Part shown: piece after piece, positions 49,922-62,033 of the stretch
Position numbering within the stretch: position 1 is the first letter of the stretch
Layout of the letters: the number at the start of each line of letters is the position of its first letter
Source: Otatea glauca
Lineage: Eukaryota; Streptophyta; Magnoliopsida; Poales; Poaceae
DNA length: 64,000 bases
Direction of reading: 5' to 3'
NCBI GenBank assembly: GCA_036346275.1
Contig: CM070725.1
Coordinates: 38,378,104-38,442,103, forward strand
Program-made: the position numbers and the translations under genes
Notes under the pieces: generated by a model
Told to the model about the DNA's origin: nothing
The model's database searches: none
What the model saw: the letters and a program-made list of their open reading frames with translations, nothing else

Positions 49922-52900
49922 GTCTCTCAATGCATTAGCTGGTACTGACAATACTGAAACTGTGTGGCTATTAGCATTGGTGAGAAATCAAGTAATGTTG
50001 GTATTGGTAGACTCAGGTAGCTCCAATAGCTTTATCAATTTGAACTTCTTGCACAGATTGGGTGTGTGCCATAGAAGGCAAAGGCAGCCACGGTGAGAGC
50101 AGCCAACATTGATGCATTGATCTGTGATAGTTGGATACCTAAATTAGAGTGGTGGACACAAGGTTATACTTTCCAAACAGATTTAAAAGCACTAGAGTTG
50201 AGTGGCTATGATGTTGTGCTAGGGATGGATTGGCTACAAGCACACAGTCCAATGACTTGTAATTGGAATGAGAAAACAATGCAGTTTGAACACAAAGGTA
50301 AACAAATTGTCTTGCAGGGGGTAAAGAATGTGACAACATCTAAATTGAAAATTGTGACTGTAGATCAGATTGAGAAGTGGAGGAAAGGCAGTGATATTTT
50401 AGCTTGGGCATTATTGGAATAAGGAACAAACCAAACGGAAGAGTTAATTCCAACCGAAGTAATGGCAGCCTTGAAACAATTTGAAGGTGTGTTCTCAGAA
50501 CCACAAGAGCTACCACCTAAAAGAATCTATTATCACACCTTACCCTTAATTTCTGGTGCAATTCCAGTGAATGCTCAACCGTACAGATACTTTCCATTAC
50601 ACAAAAATGAAATTGAATGGCAGGTTGCAGAAATGATTTCTTCGGGCATTATGACACCAAGCGTAAGTCCCTTTGCATCATCGGTGTTGTTGGTAAAGAA
50701 GAAAGATGGATCTTGGAGGTTTTGCGTGGATTATCATCAGCTTAATGATCTGACTATTAAGAATAAATTTCCGATGCCCATCATTGATGAACTTTTGGAT
50801 GAATTAGCCGGCACACAATACTTCTCCAAGCTAGACCTTCGAGCAGGGTACCACCAGATAAGAATGAATGAACAAGATGAATGTAAAACAACCTTTAAGA
50901 CTCACCACGGACATTATCAGTTTCGGGTAATGCCCTTCGGCCTGACTAATGCCCCGGCGACATTTCAGTGTGTGATGAATTCCATATTGGCACCATATTT
51001 GCGAAAATTTGTGCTAGTATTTATTGACGACATCCTCATTTACAGCTCCAATCTGTCATCACACGTTCAGCATTTAGTGGTCGTCTTCAGTACCTTACAA
51101 GATCACAAGTTTTTTGTCAAACGGTCGAAATGCTCTTTTGCTCAGCAGCAACTGGAATACCTTGGCCATATCATATCTAATAAAGGGGTCGCTACTGATC
51201 CTAGGAAGATAGAAGCAATGACGAACTGGCCCACACCTAAGAATGTGTCGGAATTGAGAGGATTTTTGGGACTCACTGGATATTATCGTAAATTCGTCAA
51301 GAACTATGGGATTATTTCCAAACCACTCATAAATTTGCTAAAGAACAAAGCATTTAAATGGGATGACCATGCTGCGAAATCTTTCATTCAGTTGAAGCAA
51401 GCAATGGCATCAACTCCGGTTTTGAAATTGCCAGATTTTGAGCAGACATTTGAAATCGAAATAAACGTGTGTGATTTTGGGATCGGAGCAGTATTGCTAC
51501 AACAGGGACATCCAATAGCCTTCTATAGCAAAGCCCTGGGCAAAGTTCATCAAGGTCTGTCTATTTACGAAAAGGAGTTTTTCGCAGTAATGTTGGCAGT
51601 TGATCGCTAGAGATCTTACTTGCAGTGCCAAGAATTCATTATCAGAACAGATCACAAGAGTTTATGTTATTTGGAGGACCAACAACTGCAGTCTGATATG
51701 CAAAGAAAAGCCATGACACGTCTCATGGGATTGCAGTTTTGCATTGTTTACAAAAAAGGGAAAGAGAATATTGTAGCCGATGCCTTATCAAGAGCTCGAC
51801 AGATAATGGCACTGCAAGCAAAGTCGGGAATACAACCATTGTGGATTCAAGAAGTGATCAACTCATATGTGACGGACTGTGCGGCCCAACAGAAGCTCGC
51901 TCAGTTGGCTTTGAGTAGTCCAGATGAGAAGGGTTTCAGTTTGCATCAAGGAATTATTCAGTATCATGGTAAAATTTGGGTTGGGAGAAATTCAGCACTA
52001 CACACCAAACTGATTGCTATGTTTCATGCTAGTGCAATTGGGGGTCATTGGGGTGTTCAGGCAACATATCAAAGAATTAACAAACTTTTTAGCTGGACTA
52101 ATATGAAACAGGAGGTTAACGATTTTGTGAAGCAATGTGCAATATGTCAACAAGCAAAACATGAAAGAATCAAACCAGCCAGATTACTTCAACCACTTCC
52201 GATTCCTTCTTCTGTCTAGCAAGAGGTAACGATGGATTTTATTGAGGGTTTACCTATGTCAGAGGGGTGTAATGTCATCATGGTTGTGGTGGATAGACTA
52301 TTTAAATATGCTCATTTTCTTGCTTTAAGACACCCTTTCACAGCTCAGAAAGTAGCTCTCATGTTTCTTGAGCATATTGTCATACTACACGGAGTACCGG
52401 TATCGATTACCATCGACTGTGACAGGATTTTTACTAGCTATTTTTGGAAAGAATTGTTCAAGGCAGTGGACACTAAATTGCAATTCAGCACGGCATATCA
52501 TCCTCAGATGGATGGACAAACCAAGCGGGTCAATCAATGCTTGGAAATGTATTTGCGATGTATTGTGCATCAGTCACCAGGGAAATGGAGAAAATGGTTA
52601 GCCTTGGCTGAATTTTGGTATAACACAAGTTTTCATACTTCATTAGGTTGTTCATTTAAAGTGCTATATGGATGTGAGCCGAATTATGGATTCATACCTC
52701 CCGTGTTGTCGGATAAAATTGAAGAAGTCAGGGAGATGTTATTGGAAAGGGAACGGTATACTGAAATCATTAAGCAGCAGTTGGCAGCAGCTCAAAATAG
52801 GATGAAACTTCAAGCGAACAAGAACATGACAGAATGACAATTTCAGATAGGTGAGAAAGTTTTTCTCAAGTTGCAGCCGTATGCACAATCTTCATTGGTC

Positions 52901-53290
52901 AAAGTTTTGCTCAAGTTGCAGCCGTATGCACAGTCTTCATTGGTCAATCTACCATATCCTAAACTTGCATATAAATTCTACGGCCCATTTAGCATTTTGG
53001 CAAAAGTGGGACAAACTGCTTACAAATTGGATCTACCATCCGGTAGTCACATCCATCCAGTGTTCCATGTATCACAAATAAAGGCTTTCAACTCAAATTA
53101 TACTCCCATATTCTTAGAGTTACCCAAATTAGAGGAATTGGATAGTAGTCCCACCGAGCTAGAGGAGATATTGGACAGGAGATTAATTAAAAAAGGGAAT
53201 TCGGCAATTGCTCAAGGTTGATCAAATGGACAGGGATTCCAACAGAATCAGCTACGTGGGAAGATTTGGATGTCTTGAGGAACCGATTTC
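49922..53290 (+). pseudogene. gypsy pol remnant: protease, RT, RNase H, integrase, chromodomain-like end
   Basis: The protease motif DSGSS lies near 50010, followed after a frameshift by YDVVLGMDWL. Reverse transcriptase spans 50462 to about 51400 with FIDD (about 51019-51031) in place of the usual YIDD. RNase H runs from about 51430 to 51800 and is cut by TAG at 51608-51610. The integrase zinc-binding part is H...H...CAIC (about 52024-52150); the core starts MDFIEGLP after a TAG at 52217-52219. The catalytic glutamate position is lysine (52523-52525). TGA at 52835-52837 and a later frameshift near 53215 separate the chromodomain-like end (about 53130-53290). All three stops lie where Trp or Arg codons are expected. 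The product is dead. Confidence 0.88.
52856..52945 (+). repeat. 45-bp tandem duplication inside pol
   Basis: Bases 52856-52900 and 52901-52945 are near-identical copies, each encoding KV-LLKLQPYAQSSLV-like residues in the integrase C-terminal (GPY-type) region. The length is a multiple of three, so the frame is kept. Confidence 0.9.
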
Positions 53291-53336
53291 CTGCGGCAGT
53301 TGCTTAGGGACAAGCAACTTCTGAAGGGCGGGGCAA

Positions 53337-53740
53337 TGTCATCAGCTGCGATGGTGAAGAAGAAGAACAGTGAAGTCGGTGGCGTTTATACCGCTTCAGC
53401 GACTTCAGTAAGTGACTATGGAGGGTAAGGATTAGTGCTGAGATGGATGGGATGAGCATCCAATGGTTGGTGTCGAATACAGTAAAACGGGAACACTGTA
53501 GCAGTCATTGTTTGTCTTTTTCATGCTGTAAAGTTAATCTCGAGTTCGGGATGTGTTGAAAGCGTGGAGGCGCGGTGAGTGTATAAATACCATTGTAATA
53601 GGCAGAGGAAAGGATGATTATGGCTTGATTAACATGAAATACTTCTTTCCATTATGCCAAGTTCTTCCCCTTTTCTCTTGGGTTCTTCCTGATTGCGACC
53701 AATTCACGCCCCTAATCGTCCAAAGGCCACGAGTGTGACA
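53337..53740 (+). repeat. 3' LTR of the gypsy element, full form
   Basis: 404 bp, TGTCATCAGC to CGAGTGTGACA; its ends TGTCA/TGACA are inverted. It follows the polypurine tract GAAGGGCGGGGCAA. A GTATAAATACC box at 53580-53590 is the likely TATA element; the same words occur in the 5' LTR near 48375. Confidence 0.85.
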
Positions 53741-54258
53741 GAGAAATTCACAGTAGATGCAGAGGAAGTAGAGCAAGATGCAGAGGAGATGTTGCTGATC
53801 GTCGCCGTTGTGCCCTCTTCGCGGTGCCGTGCCCTCCTCACCCATGCCGAGCCGCCGTCAAATCCTCGGCCCCGTGTGTCGTGCCCTCCTCAGCTTCGTG
53901 CCCTGCTCACCGGCGGCCTACCCTCCTCAATGGAGAAGAGCCTGGGAGGTGAGAGGAGGAGCGGGGAGTGGAAAACGGGGGAGAGGTGCCTGGGAGGCGA
54001 GAGGATTTTTCCCGGGGGTGACCAAGGACTCGTGCGCTGGGTGGGATGGCCTGATTCGGGAGAAGGGTCATGGGCGAACAGGGATGGCCTCGTCTGGGCA
54101 AATTCTTTGGATCGGTTTATCCAGAATCTTTACAGAATATGCTAGTTTCTTGGATGAGCTCATCCACCCAATCCATCCAACCAAACGCTTGCATGAGTGA
54201 AAAAATAGAGATCACCCTATCCCATCCAGGACTTGCCTTTGAACCAAACACACCCTTA

Positions 54259-55181
54259 CTACCGCCGTAGGATGTGTTGCTTTTCCCCTTCTTTCACTTT
54301 CACTGTTTGCTGAACATACCTTAGTATTGTGCCTCTCCATCTACTGATTTAGAAAAATTGCCAACGTCTCTGACCATGGCCACATGGCGAACCTCTTCCT
54401 TTTCCAGCACCTGCACTGCCCTTGTCACTGACACACCACCCCAACCGTAAGTGTTGCCTCCCTCAACTCCGGTACCACCCCGCCGCACTAACCTTTCTCC
54501 TACATCGAGCTCCGCTTCCACTGTACGGCCTCATCCTTTGTCACACGGGTGGCTGTCGACACGAGTGTGGCCTCACCTTTCGCCACACCCTACATGGAGC
54601 TACTCTCTGCTGTCTCTCCAGGCAAATGGCACCAAGGATGTTGCAAAAAAATAAATCGTAGTGTTGGACAAGCCTTTTTCAAATGTTGTAGTATATGATT
54701 TCTCAAATGTTGACGCAAGAGTTTTTTTTATTGCAAGTATGTTTTTGGTTTATTGTAAAAGTGTAATTTTTTGTTGCAATAAGTATTTTCATTTTGTCAA
54801 AGAAAACATTTTTTATATGTTTTATCACACGAGGAATCCGATTTTCAATGAGGATTTTTTATAGTTTCTCTAATTTTTTTAGGACATTGCACTTATTTTT
54901 CATATTTTTGTTGCATATATTGATTATAATTGTTGCACGTATTATTTAGCGATGTTGCATCGACACGTACGATGAGAAACTTCCCATCGGACGTCTGATT
55001 ACGAGTTATTCCCTCTTTCTTTTGGAACTTGTTGGTCGTTAACTAAACAAGGTCATATATGTTTGCGTTGAGGCTGAACTGTCATCAAACAAAGCGTTTC
55101 CTTGAGAAAGACAAGCAACGGGTTCAATTAGTACTTCCTTCCCCCGTCGCTCTACTTCAAGTTCCCTCTGTGCCCAAGCAT
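54259..55181. other. No gene recognised
   Basis: Mixed DNA; 54370-54650 is C-rich with open frames lacking any domain, and 54660-54990 is T-rich with repeated TTGTTGCA words that look repeat-derived. Nothing can be named. Confidence 0.4.
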
Positions 55182-55184
55182 CTA

Positions 55185-55427
55185 GGGTGTGGTTGTCTGC
55201 ATCGTATGAGTGATGCAACTACATCTGTTAGATACAAGTGGATACAATTGCACCCACTCATGTAGGATGGAGGGAATATAGAAATTGGACTTCTCTCCAA
55301 TGCAGGTCCGTGAGATGCATAAACAAGCAACCAAACAACTCAACTTGCATCTACTCATGCAAGCCAAAGCTAGCCTAAATGGCTTATACGGGACAGACTA
55401 AGGTGGTGCAGACAATCAAACACATCT
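55185..55427. mobile_element. Probable Tourist-like MITE, CTA duplication
   Basis: Left end GGGTGTGGTTGTCTGCATC; right end in reverse AGATGTGTTTGATTGTCTGC; flanks CTA (55182-55184) and CTA (55428-55430). The terminal repeat is imperfect and the interior (TGCATC/ACTCATG words) is unique in the window. Confidence 0.55.
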
Positions 55428-55430
55428 CTA

Positions 55431-56640
55431 AATAATTTTATAAATGATTATGAGACCATAAAAACCCATTTCTGTAAAAAATATTTAGATTTGAACTTAG
55501 TTTAAATTTAATTTGTAAATAGGCCATTATTCAATGCATAGAAAATCCAAATAACTATAACTTGTGCATATAAATTCAAAATAGAGTGCAACCAATTTCT
55601 AGACCATTTTTAGACCATGATAACCTTGTTTATTCAAAAATATTTCATGTTTGGTTAAGTTTGAATCAAGTTGTATATAACCTTGCTTTTAACACATGTA
55701 TGAATAGAATATAATTGAAACCCACAAATAAGTATTAATATATGTAAAACCTATTTTTATATGATCTATATGATAGGACCATTTAATACTGCAAAGATGA
55801 TTGGATTTGATCCCAGTCTGCATTAGTTTCTATTTATAAGTTGGATTATTCTAGTCATAGAAATCCATATAATAGTAACTATAGCCATTAATATCTTAAA
55901 TTTGTGAGAACCAGTTTCTAAACCTTATTAGGACCATAATATACCTAATTAAGCAAAAGTACTTCATATTTGATTAAGTTTGAAATAAAATTTTAACAGA
56001 CTTTAGGTGCTAGGTACATATAGTTAGTCTATGACCACATAGCTATGCTAATGTAATAGAAACCAGACTGTAAACATTCTATAGGTCCAGATCAGCTAAT
56101 CCTATAAAGATAAATAATATTTAGCTTAGTTTGAACCAAGTTCTTATATAGCTTTGCTTACCATATATAAAAGGTTAACATACGCATATCTATCACAAAT
56201 AAATAATAATAGGGGTAAGACCAGTTGGTATATGCTCTATAGGTTAGAACGACCTAACACAATAAAGACCATTATAACTAGTCATAGTCTGCATTTTAAC
56301 CTTAATCAAAATACAATTTCATGTAATAGATATACACATAAGGATATGAATAAAATAATAAATAAAATAGCACAAATAAATATTAGGTCTTGTAGGACTA
56401 GTCTTAAAACATTCCTAGGGTCAAGACCAAATTAAATTGCAAAAAGATTTAATGATCGATTTAGTTTAAGTTCGTATAGATTTTGTGTTCTATGTGCATA
56501 AAAACTAAAACGTTAATAATTTTGACAAATAAAAGCTAAAATACGCAAAACTAGTTTCAAGACACTTCTCACGTTAAGACCTTTTAATGCTACAAAAATA
56601 GTTACATATATATGTAAGTTGCATCCGCGACCCTAAAATG
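55431..56640. other. AT-rich diverged repeat DNA
   Basis: Phrases such as AACCAATTTCTAGACCATTTTTAG, ATTTCATGTTTGGTTAAGTTTGAA and AGTCTGCATTA recur in altered form at about 55590-55680, 55790-55830, 55910-56000 and 56110-56300. It looks like decayed tandem repeat or LTR interior. No gene is seen. Confidence 0.4.
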
Positions 56641-58016
56641 AAATTTAATATCTTGTAGCAAATACTTTGAAATCTAGGCTGCAACGGAGGCCCTACACTG
56701 CTACACAGTGGCTTCAAGGCAGACAGAGAGCTCCAGGCGACGGCGAGCAGTGGAGGGCCCTGGGGGGCGATGGAGGTGCCTTGGGTGGCGACAGAGTGCC
56801 TGTTTGCGGTGGCTAGCCATTGCAGCAGATGAGCAGAGGATGCAGAGCGGCAGCGAGCAGAGAACTGGAGAGAGGGAGGGAGAGCGAAGGTGAGAATCTT
56901 CCTGCTGACTTATAGTATTGCTCATGAATTTAGTTTCTTTAGCTTAAGCACTTGCTAAATTCAGCATCTTCAAAGATTCATGGCCATCGCCATTGCTGTA
57001 GCTTGCATACGTAGTTAGTTGTAGCATTTCATTACAGCTAACTGTAGTAAAATCTTGCTAATGGCTTTCCTACGAATCTTTACAACATAAGTGATTAAGT
57101 GTAGACTGTACAGTGCGTGATGGATGCACTGTAATCCTGCTCAAGCTTCTGTCCAGGAGGTTGTAGCAAATGGTGGAGGAGGTGGAGAATGGGAAAGGAG
57201 GGAGGAGGGGCATTATGATCTTAAAATTTTCATAATGGTAAATTTCTAATTTCCACATGTTAGCAGTGGCATTTCTTGAAGAAAAAACTTTGAAATGGCA
57301 TATCTCAAAACCTACAACTTTGCAGTGGCATGTATCTAAATAACCCTTAATTCATTATGTATTGTGCACTTGAGCCATCTTTAAGAGTGTCTTCAATATT
57401 ACCGAAATTTGACAGATTACATGCCTTCTTGCGGCCTTGCCTTATGGTCAGTTTGAGTCTCATGTTAATGATCTGATTATTGGTATATTTTGTAGCCCTC
57501 CTTACTGCATCAACCTAGATATATCTTTTTAACGAGATGTTATAAAATTCATTAATTCACGGATATTTTGAACAGTTGATTGTAAGGGGACTCTTTATAT
57601 ACAGTTCTTCTCGGATCCTTTTGGAGTATTATGCATAAAGTTTACATTATGAATTATGCAGTTAATATATACTATTATGTTACTTGAACTACGTGGGTAA
57701 GGATGGCATAGGGAGTCAATCCAAATTAGGCTGTTGTCAAAGTCCACTAGGAAGGCATAGTTTTCTGACACCGGATAGAAAATTTAGAAAACAAACTAAA
57801 ACATTGTCTTTTGTTTTCAGTGGCTGTATTCTCATCTAGCAAACATGCTTCATATCACGTACTAGATGTAGGCGTAACTTTCCTTTTTAACTATCTTGTT
57901 GTTTTGTTTATTAGTCTAATAGTATATTTAGGTCATAAAAGTGTTTTCATTGCAACTTTGCCATCTTGCATTATGGTTCCTCTTTCGATATAATATATAT
58001 AATATGCATATATATA

Positions 58017-58023
<7 letters not shown>
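56641..58023. other. No gene recognised
   Basis: A short GC-rich patch (56700-56890) is open on both strands without a domain. The rest is ordinary AT-rich DNA. A COG3 N-terminal exon could be expected left of 58880 but I could not find one. Confidence 0.35.

Positions 58024-58100
<77 letters not shown>
58024..58100. repeat. (TA)n microsatellite, about 38 units
   Basis: An uninterrupted TA run of 77 bases preceded by imperfect TATAATATG words from 57993. Open frames across it are artefacts. Confidence 0.95.
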
Positions 58101-58105
<5 letters not shown>

Positions 58106-58879
58106 GGCTTTAGAGTTTCAGTCAATGAACCATCATTAAAATATTTTATTAACAAATTCTTTTTGACAATTGCAGTTCACAAGAGGGCACCCTTTAACTA
58201 ATGAACTTAAGTGAAAAATTGCAGAATCAATAACTTTCCAGTGTTTGTGTTACTACCATGTTAATGTTCGCATCCTTGCTCGTCTGTTATCCTGAGTGAT
58301 TGATTGGTATGGAGTCCTGTGGCTCATTTTTGCAAAAAAAGTTAATTGTCATTTGGTGGTTCTAAGAATACATGAATATGATTTAACTTCTATGGATTTT
58401 CTTAAATCTGAATTGTGTGCCTTACATTTTGTGTTTGTCATCTTGTGATTAATGATGTAATGTACAACCTGATGAGTACTACTTTTTAAGACCCCATTGA
58501 TGGGTATTGTTAAGTATATTCCATGGCTGTGAGATCTAGAACATATCTGGTTGCTGACCACACTTCGCCGCCAACCAAGCATGTTCCCAATTCATAGTTA
58601 CCAAAAACGCGGTTCGTCCTAGTCATGGTACGGAATTGGGTTCACGGTTAGCCACTTTTTATTCCAATTTTCGCTGCGAACACAAACCCCGTACCCTAAA
58701 TCAGTTCGCGATTCGCGGGGGTTTACTGTGGATTCGTTAACTATGTTCCAATTTATCCAAATGGTGACATTCAGACATTACCTGTAGTGTTGCTCACATG
58801 TGAATCAAGTTCCATTTCTGTCTGAATAAGCTGCTCCATATAGTCGAAATACCTATTTTCATTTCTTGGTCTCAATTAG

Positions 58880-60299
58880 CTTTTATTCTCAAACTATGGA
58901 CATTGAAATGAACAGTTCTTCCACTCTTGAAACGGCTTGATGATTGTATCTCGTAAGCAGTGTTTGAATAGTAACGCTTTGTGCTTAGTTTTCTGTGCTG
59001 AGATTATGGAGCTCATGCAGTATCCTCTTTTGGTGGTTATAAATATGTTGAAAATAATCTCCAATATGCTGAATCTGCTGTTTACTTGGTCAAGTTTCGC
59101 CAACTTCAGGTAAAAGGATTACTTGTGATGCGAGCTAAATTTATAGCCGTAATGAATTAGAAGACCTGACCTGATAACTATCTGCTTCTTGTATTGCATT
59201 CTCAGGCATTAGGTATGATTTAGTCACATGTCGTGTCAATACTGAAAGCCGCTTCATGCCAGGTGATTTTCATTTGCATTTGTTAGGTAAAAGTGATGTA
59301 ACTAATAGTTACTGGATAATAGCTTGACTTGTTTGCACGTTCAGGCTGCAATTCGAGACAGTGGATCTGACAAAAATATTGTTACAGAGGGTGTGGAAGC
59401 ATCTCTTATTCTAAGTTCGTTTTAAGGCAGCAGCTGGAGAGGTATAATTTTTTTTAAATGATTTATAGTTTATAGAAAATTTTAAACCAACTATAGATGC
59501 TCTAATATCTAGCAAGCTCTAGTGGTATCTCACACTTGTGTTTTCTTTTGGACCTCATTCTTGTTTTCCAGCTAAAACCGATCTTAGGTGAGATTGAAAG
59601 TAGATCTTTTTGGAAAGAATATGCGCAGATTCTTCCAGAATGTTATAGTTTGTTTTGTGAGCAGAGGCTATACTTGGTAAGTTAAAATTGTTTTTAACTT
59701 TGCTCTCTGCTTTTGACCTTAATTTGATTATTTCTTCTCACTTTCGATATTACTTCTAGATACGAGGCATGGTGCACCAACGAATTTCTGAGTTTGCTAG
59801 AAAAGAGGCCTTGCCTTCTTTAACAAGGTCTGGATGTGCCTATTTGATGGAGCTAACTCTAATCATCCTATTTAGATTTCATTTTGTGTAGTGAAATTAT
59901 TTTTGGGGTTTATGTTTAGAAATTTACAACCTACAATTATATGTAAAAGCATACTGAAAAGTCGAGGAAATTGAGCATCATGCTTTGTATATCCAGTGGC
60001 CTAATATTATGTGTTCACATATGAAATATGTTAAATAATAAGTAGTTCCACTTACTAGTTACTATACATGATGAGGATGATGCACTCATATTTTATCTAA
60101 GCTTGAGTTGTTCTTGCGGTTCAATTTTCTTCATTTCATTGTTGTAATACTTATCTCATTTTGACTTATAGAACAAAAAATGTTTTACTAGTCTTCCTGC
60201 TACTTCTCAGGCATGCCAGTTTGAGCACCAGCTTTTTGCTCACTTCTTCCCAGCATCTGCATCAGATGTTTCAAGTATTGCCCCTTTAATGGACCTATT
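58880..60299 (+). pseudogene. COG3: COG3 middle exons (conserved oligomeric Golgi complex subunit 3), broken
   Basis: COG3 is a subunit of the Golgi vesicle-tethering COG complex. Seven exon-like blocks follow the plant COG3 order: 58880-58952 (LPLLKRLDDCIS), 59043-59109 (YAESAVYLVKFRQLQ), 59206-59262 (SHVVSILKAAS), 59345-59441 (AAIRDSGSDKNIV...EGVEASLI), 59572-59676 (LKPILGEIESRS), 59760 to about 59852 (ISEFARKEALPSLTRSGCAY) and 60211-60299 (CQFEHQLFAHFFPASASDV). Disabling changes: frameshifts in blocks 1 and 4, a TAG in block 3, an AG-to-AA acceptor before block 2 and a lost GT donor after block 6. Introns remain, so this is not a retrocopy. The N-terminal part and the exons after 60299 are missing on this strand. 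Confidence 0.88.
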
Positions 60300-60507
60300 G
60301 TAAGCTTATTTTATTCCCTGTTTGTTCTGTTACTGCAATTTGTGTACATGCTGGTAATCTTACAAGTTACAAGTGTTTTATTTGTGCAATTCATCAAACT
60401 TGACTTGATAATCACAAAACTAGACTCATGGGATTTCTTGTGTGAGAACAGTAGGGTAGAGCCTTAGTGAAATAATAATAATTAATTACAAAATATAGTA
60501 CAATGAA

Positions 60508-61044
60508 CTGAATTTGGTTGGCTACGCCGATGCTGGGTACTTATCAGACCCGCATACTGGCAAGTCCCAAACTGGCTATGTTTTCCTATGTGGAGGAACA
60601 GCAGTTTTCTGAAAGTTGTCTAAGCAGACCTTTGTCTCGACATCGACAAACCACTCGAAAATCATTGCTTTGTATGAAGCATCTCGTGAATGTGCATGGC
60701 TCCGAAGAATGGTTCACCACATCCAGAAGTCATGTGGCTTGAACATTGAGCAAACTCCCACGATCATCTATGAAGATAATGCAGTTTGTGTTGCTCAAGC
60801 ACAGATGGGTTATGTAAAGAGCAATCTCACGAAGCATATCAACCCCAAGTTCTTCTATGCTCACGAATTGCATAAGATGAACGAGATCAAGATATTGCAT
60901 ACCAAGTTATGTGAAAATTTTACAAATTTGTTCGCTAAATCACTCCCAGCATCTACCTTTGAAAGGTGTGTAAAAGGGATTGGGATGATGAGACTTAGAG
61001 AAGTGCAGATTTCAGGGGGAGATATTTCACATACTCCCACATAA
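60508..61044 (+). pseudogene. Ty1/copia RNase H remnant
   Basis: The frame reads GYADAGYLSDPHTGKSQTGY, FLCGG, then after a TGA in place of Trp KQTFVSTSTNHSKIIALYEA, PTIIYEDNAVCVAQ, TKHINPKFFYAHELH and LFAKSLPASTFERCV, the copia RNase H and C-terminal pattern. It begins abruptly at about 60508 with no reverse transcriptase before it, so it is 5'-truncated. It lies in the gap between the two COG3 halves. Confidence 0.85.
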
Positions 61045-61291
61045 ATCTCGAATATGAATTTTGAATACCCAACATGAATCTCGAAGATTAGTGGTTGAAG
61101 TTTGGGTGAATTGTACTCTTTTTCCTTAGCAAGTTTTTCATGAAGTTTTCTTGCATAAGGTTTTAACGAGGTAATTCGTGCAACATAGTAAGTGTATGCT
61201 ATGTACTCTTTCTCCAAGTATTTTTCCCACTGGGTTTTTCTGGAGTTTTGATGAGGCATATGCATCTCGCGGCAAAGGGCCCAAGAGGGAG

Positions 61292-61513
61292 TGTTGGGAA
61301 ACCACGTGGCCCAAAGAAAGCCCACGATGGTCCCTTAGCCGAAACACTAGACGACTACTATATAAGGAAGAGGGGGTCCCCCCTATGTACAAGCAATCAA
61401 AAAGCAATAAAGTATTCTGTCGTCGCTATCCCTAAGCCTGTGTCTCAATCTCTGTTCTCCAATTCAGATCTGTTCGGGAACCCCGGACTATTCGATAGCG
61501 AGGTTCCTTAACA
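61292..61513 (+). repeat. Copia 3' LTR, about 222 bp
   Basis: Starts TGTTGGGAAACCACGTGG after a purine run (CAAGAGGGAG) and ends AGGTTCCTTAACA. It contains a TATATAAGGAAG box near 61360. It belongs with the RNase H remnant at 60508-61044. No 5' LTR and no target duplication were found. Confidence 0.7.
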
Positions 61514-61516
61514 ATA

Positions 61517-61879
61517 TGTAATGATTTTAGATCATTACGGAATAAACACCAAGCTGAGGAAGGCCAGGCGGCAATGGTTTGATTGGGGAGAGACTTTAGA
61601 GGAGGAAGATAGACATAGACTGGGATGAATCTTGTTATTTGTTTCTTCTTCTTGCTTTCCAATGGAACAGCCGCATGCCCCCTTATATACATTGGTGTCC
61701 GCCTCCCTAACAACCAAATCACTAATTGATCTCTATCAAATCCTAACGAAAGGTAAATAAGGATTGGAGGCTTGATCTTGATCCTACGCTGCCTATTTTG
61801 CCTCCTTGTGCGCTGCTGGTCCTTTGGGCTCATACGGCCGCCGGCCAGCCACACCATGTGCACATACGTGCACATGACA
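61517..61879 (-). mobile_element. Possible minus-strand solo LTR (weak)
   Basis: The plus-strand edges are TGTAATGATTTT and CACATGACA. Read on the minus strand there is a TATATAAGGGGGC box (near 61690), then a pyrimidine-rich leader. This fits a short copia-type LTR, but the 5-bp flanks (CAATA and TTATA) do not match, so the call is tentative. Confidence 0.35.
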
Positions 61880-62033
61880 TTATATCTTCATATGAATTGT
61901 TACGGCAAAAACTTATGTTGGTGGCTAAATCAAACATTATCATTGCATTAAACAAATAATGCCGGGGAATTCTTTACAAAGCAAGGGAAAACAAAATAGA
62001 GGGTTTATGGGCGCTGAGGAATGTAGATCCTTA

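Larger units (their letters stand above)
48303..53740 (+). mobile_element. Damaged chromovirus-type Ty3/gypsy element with both LTRs
   Basis: Order: 5' LTR (48303-48534), tRNA-Met primer site (TGGTATCAGA, 48537-48546), gag (48592-49600, frameshifted), zinc knuckle (about 49755), protease (DSGSS at about 50010), reverse transcriptase, RNase H, integrase, a C-terminal chromodomain-like segment, polypurine tract (GAAGGGCGGGGCAA) and 3' LTR (53337-53740). Short LTRs, this primer site and the chromodomain-like tail fit the Reina-like chromovirus group; the clade is inference. It has at least three in-frame stops and several frameshifts, so it is not autonomous. No 5-bp duplication is visible (GATGG before, GAGAA after). 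Confidence 0.85.
48060..54255. mobile_element. TTA-flanked non-autonomous DNA element holding a gypsy insertion
   Basis: The left part (48060-48302) begins CATGCATTTTGTTGTCTAG-like sequence and contains repeated TTTGTTTGGTTAGATGGATGAGAA words. The right part (53741-54255) ends CATCCAACCAAACGC...GAACCAAACACACCC. The outer flanks are TTA (48057-48059) and TTA (54256-54258). The termini resemble the element at 29675-30319. Without the inserted gypsy DNA it would be about 760 bp. The terminal repeat is imperfect, so the left edge is less certain than the right. Confidence 0.55.
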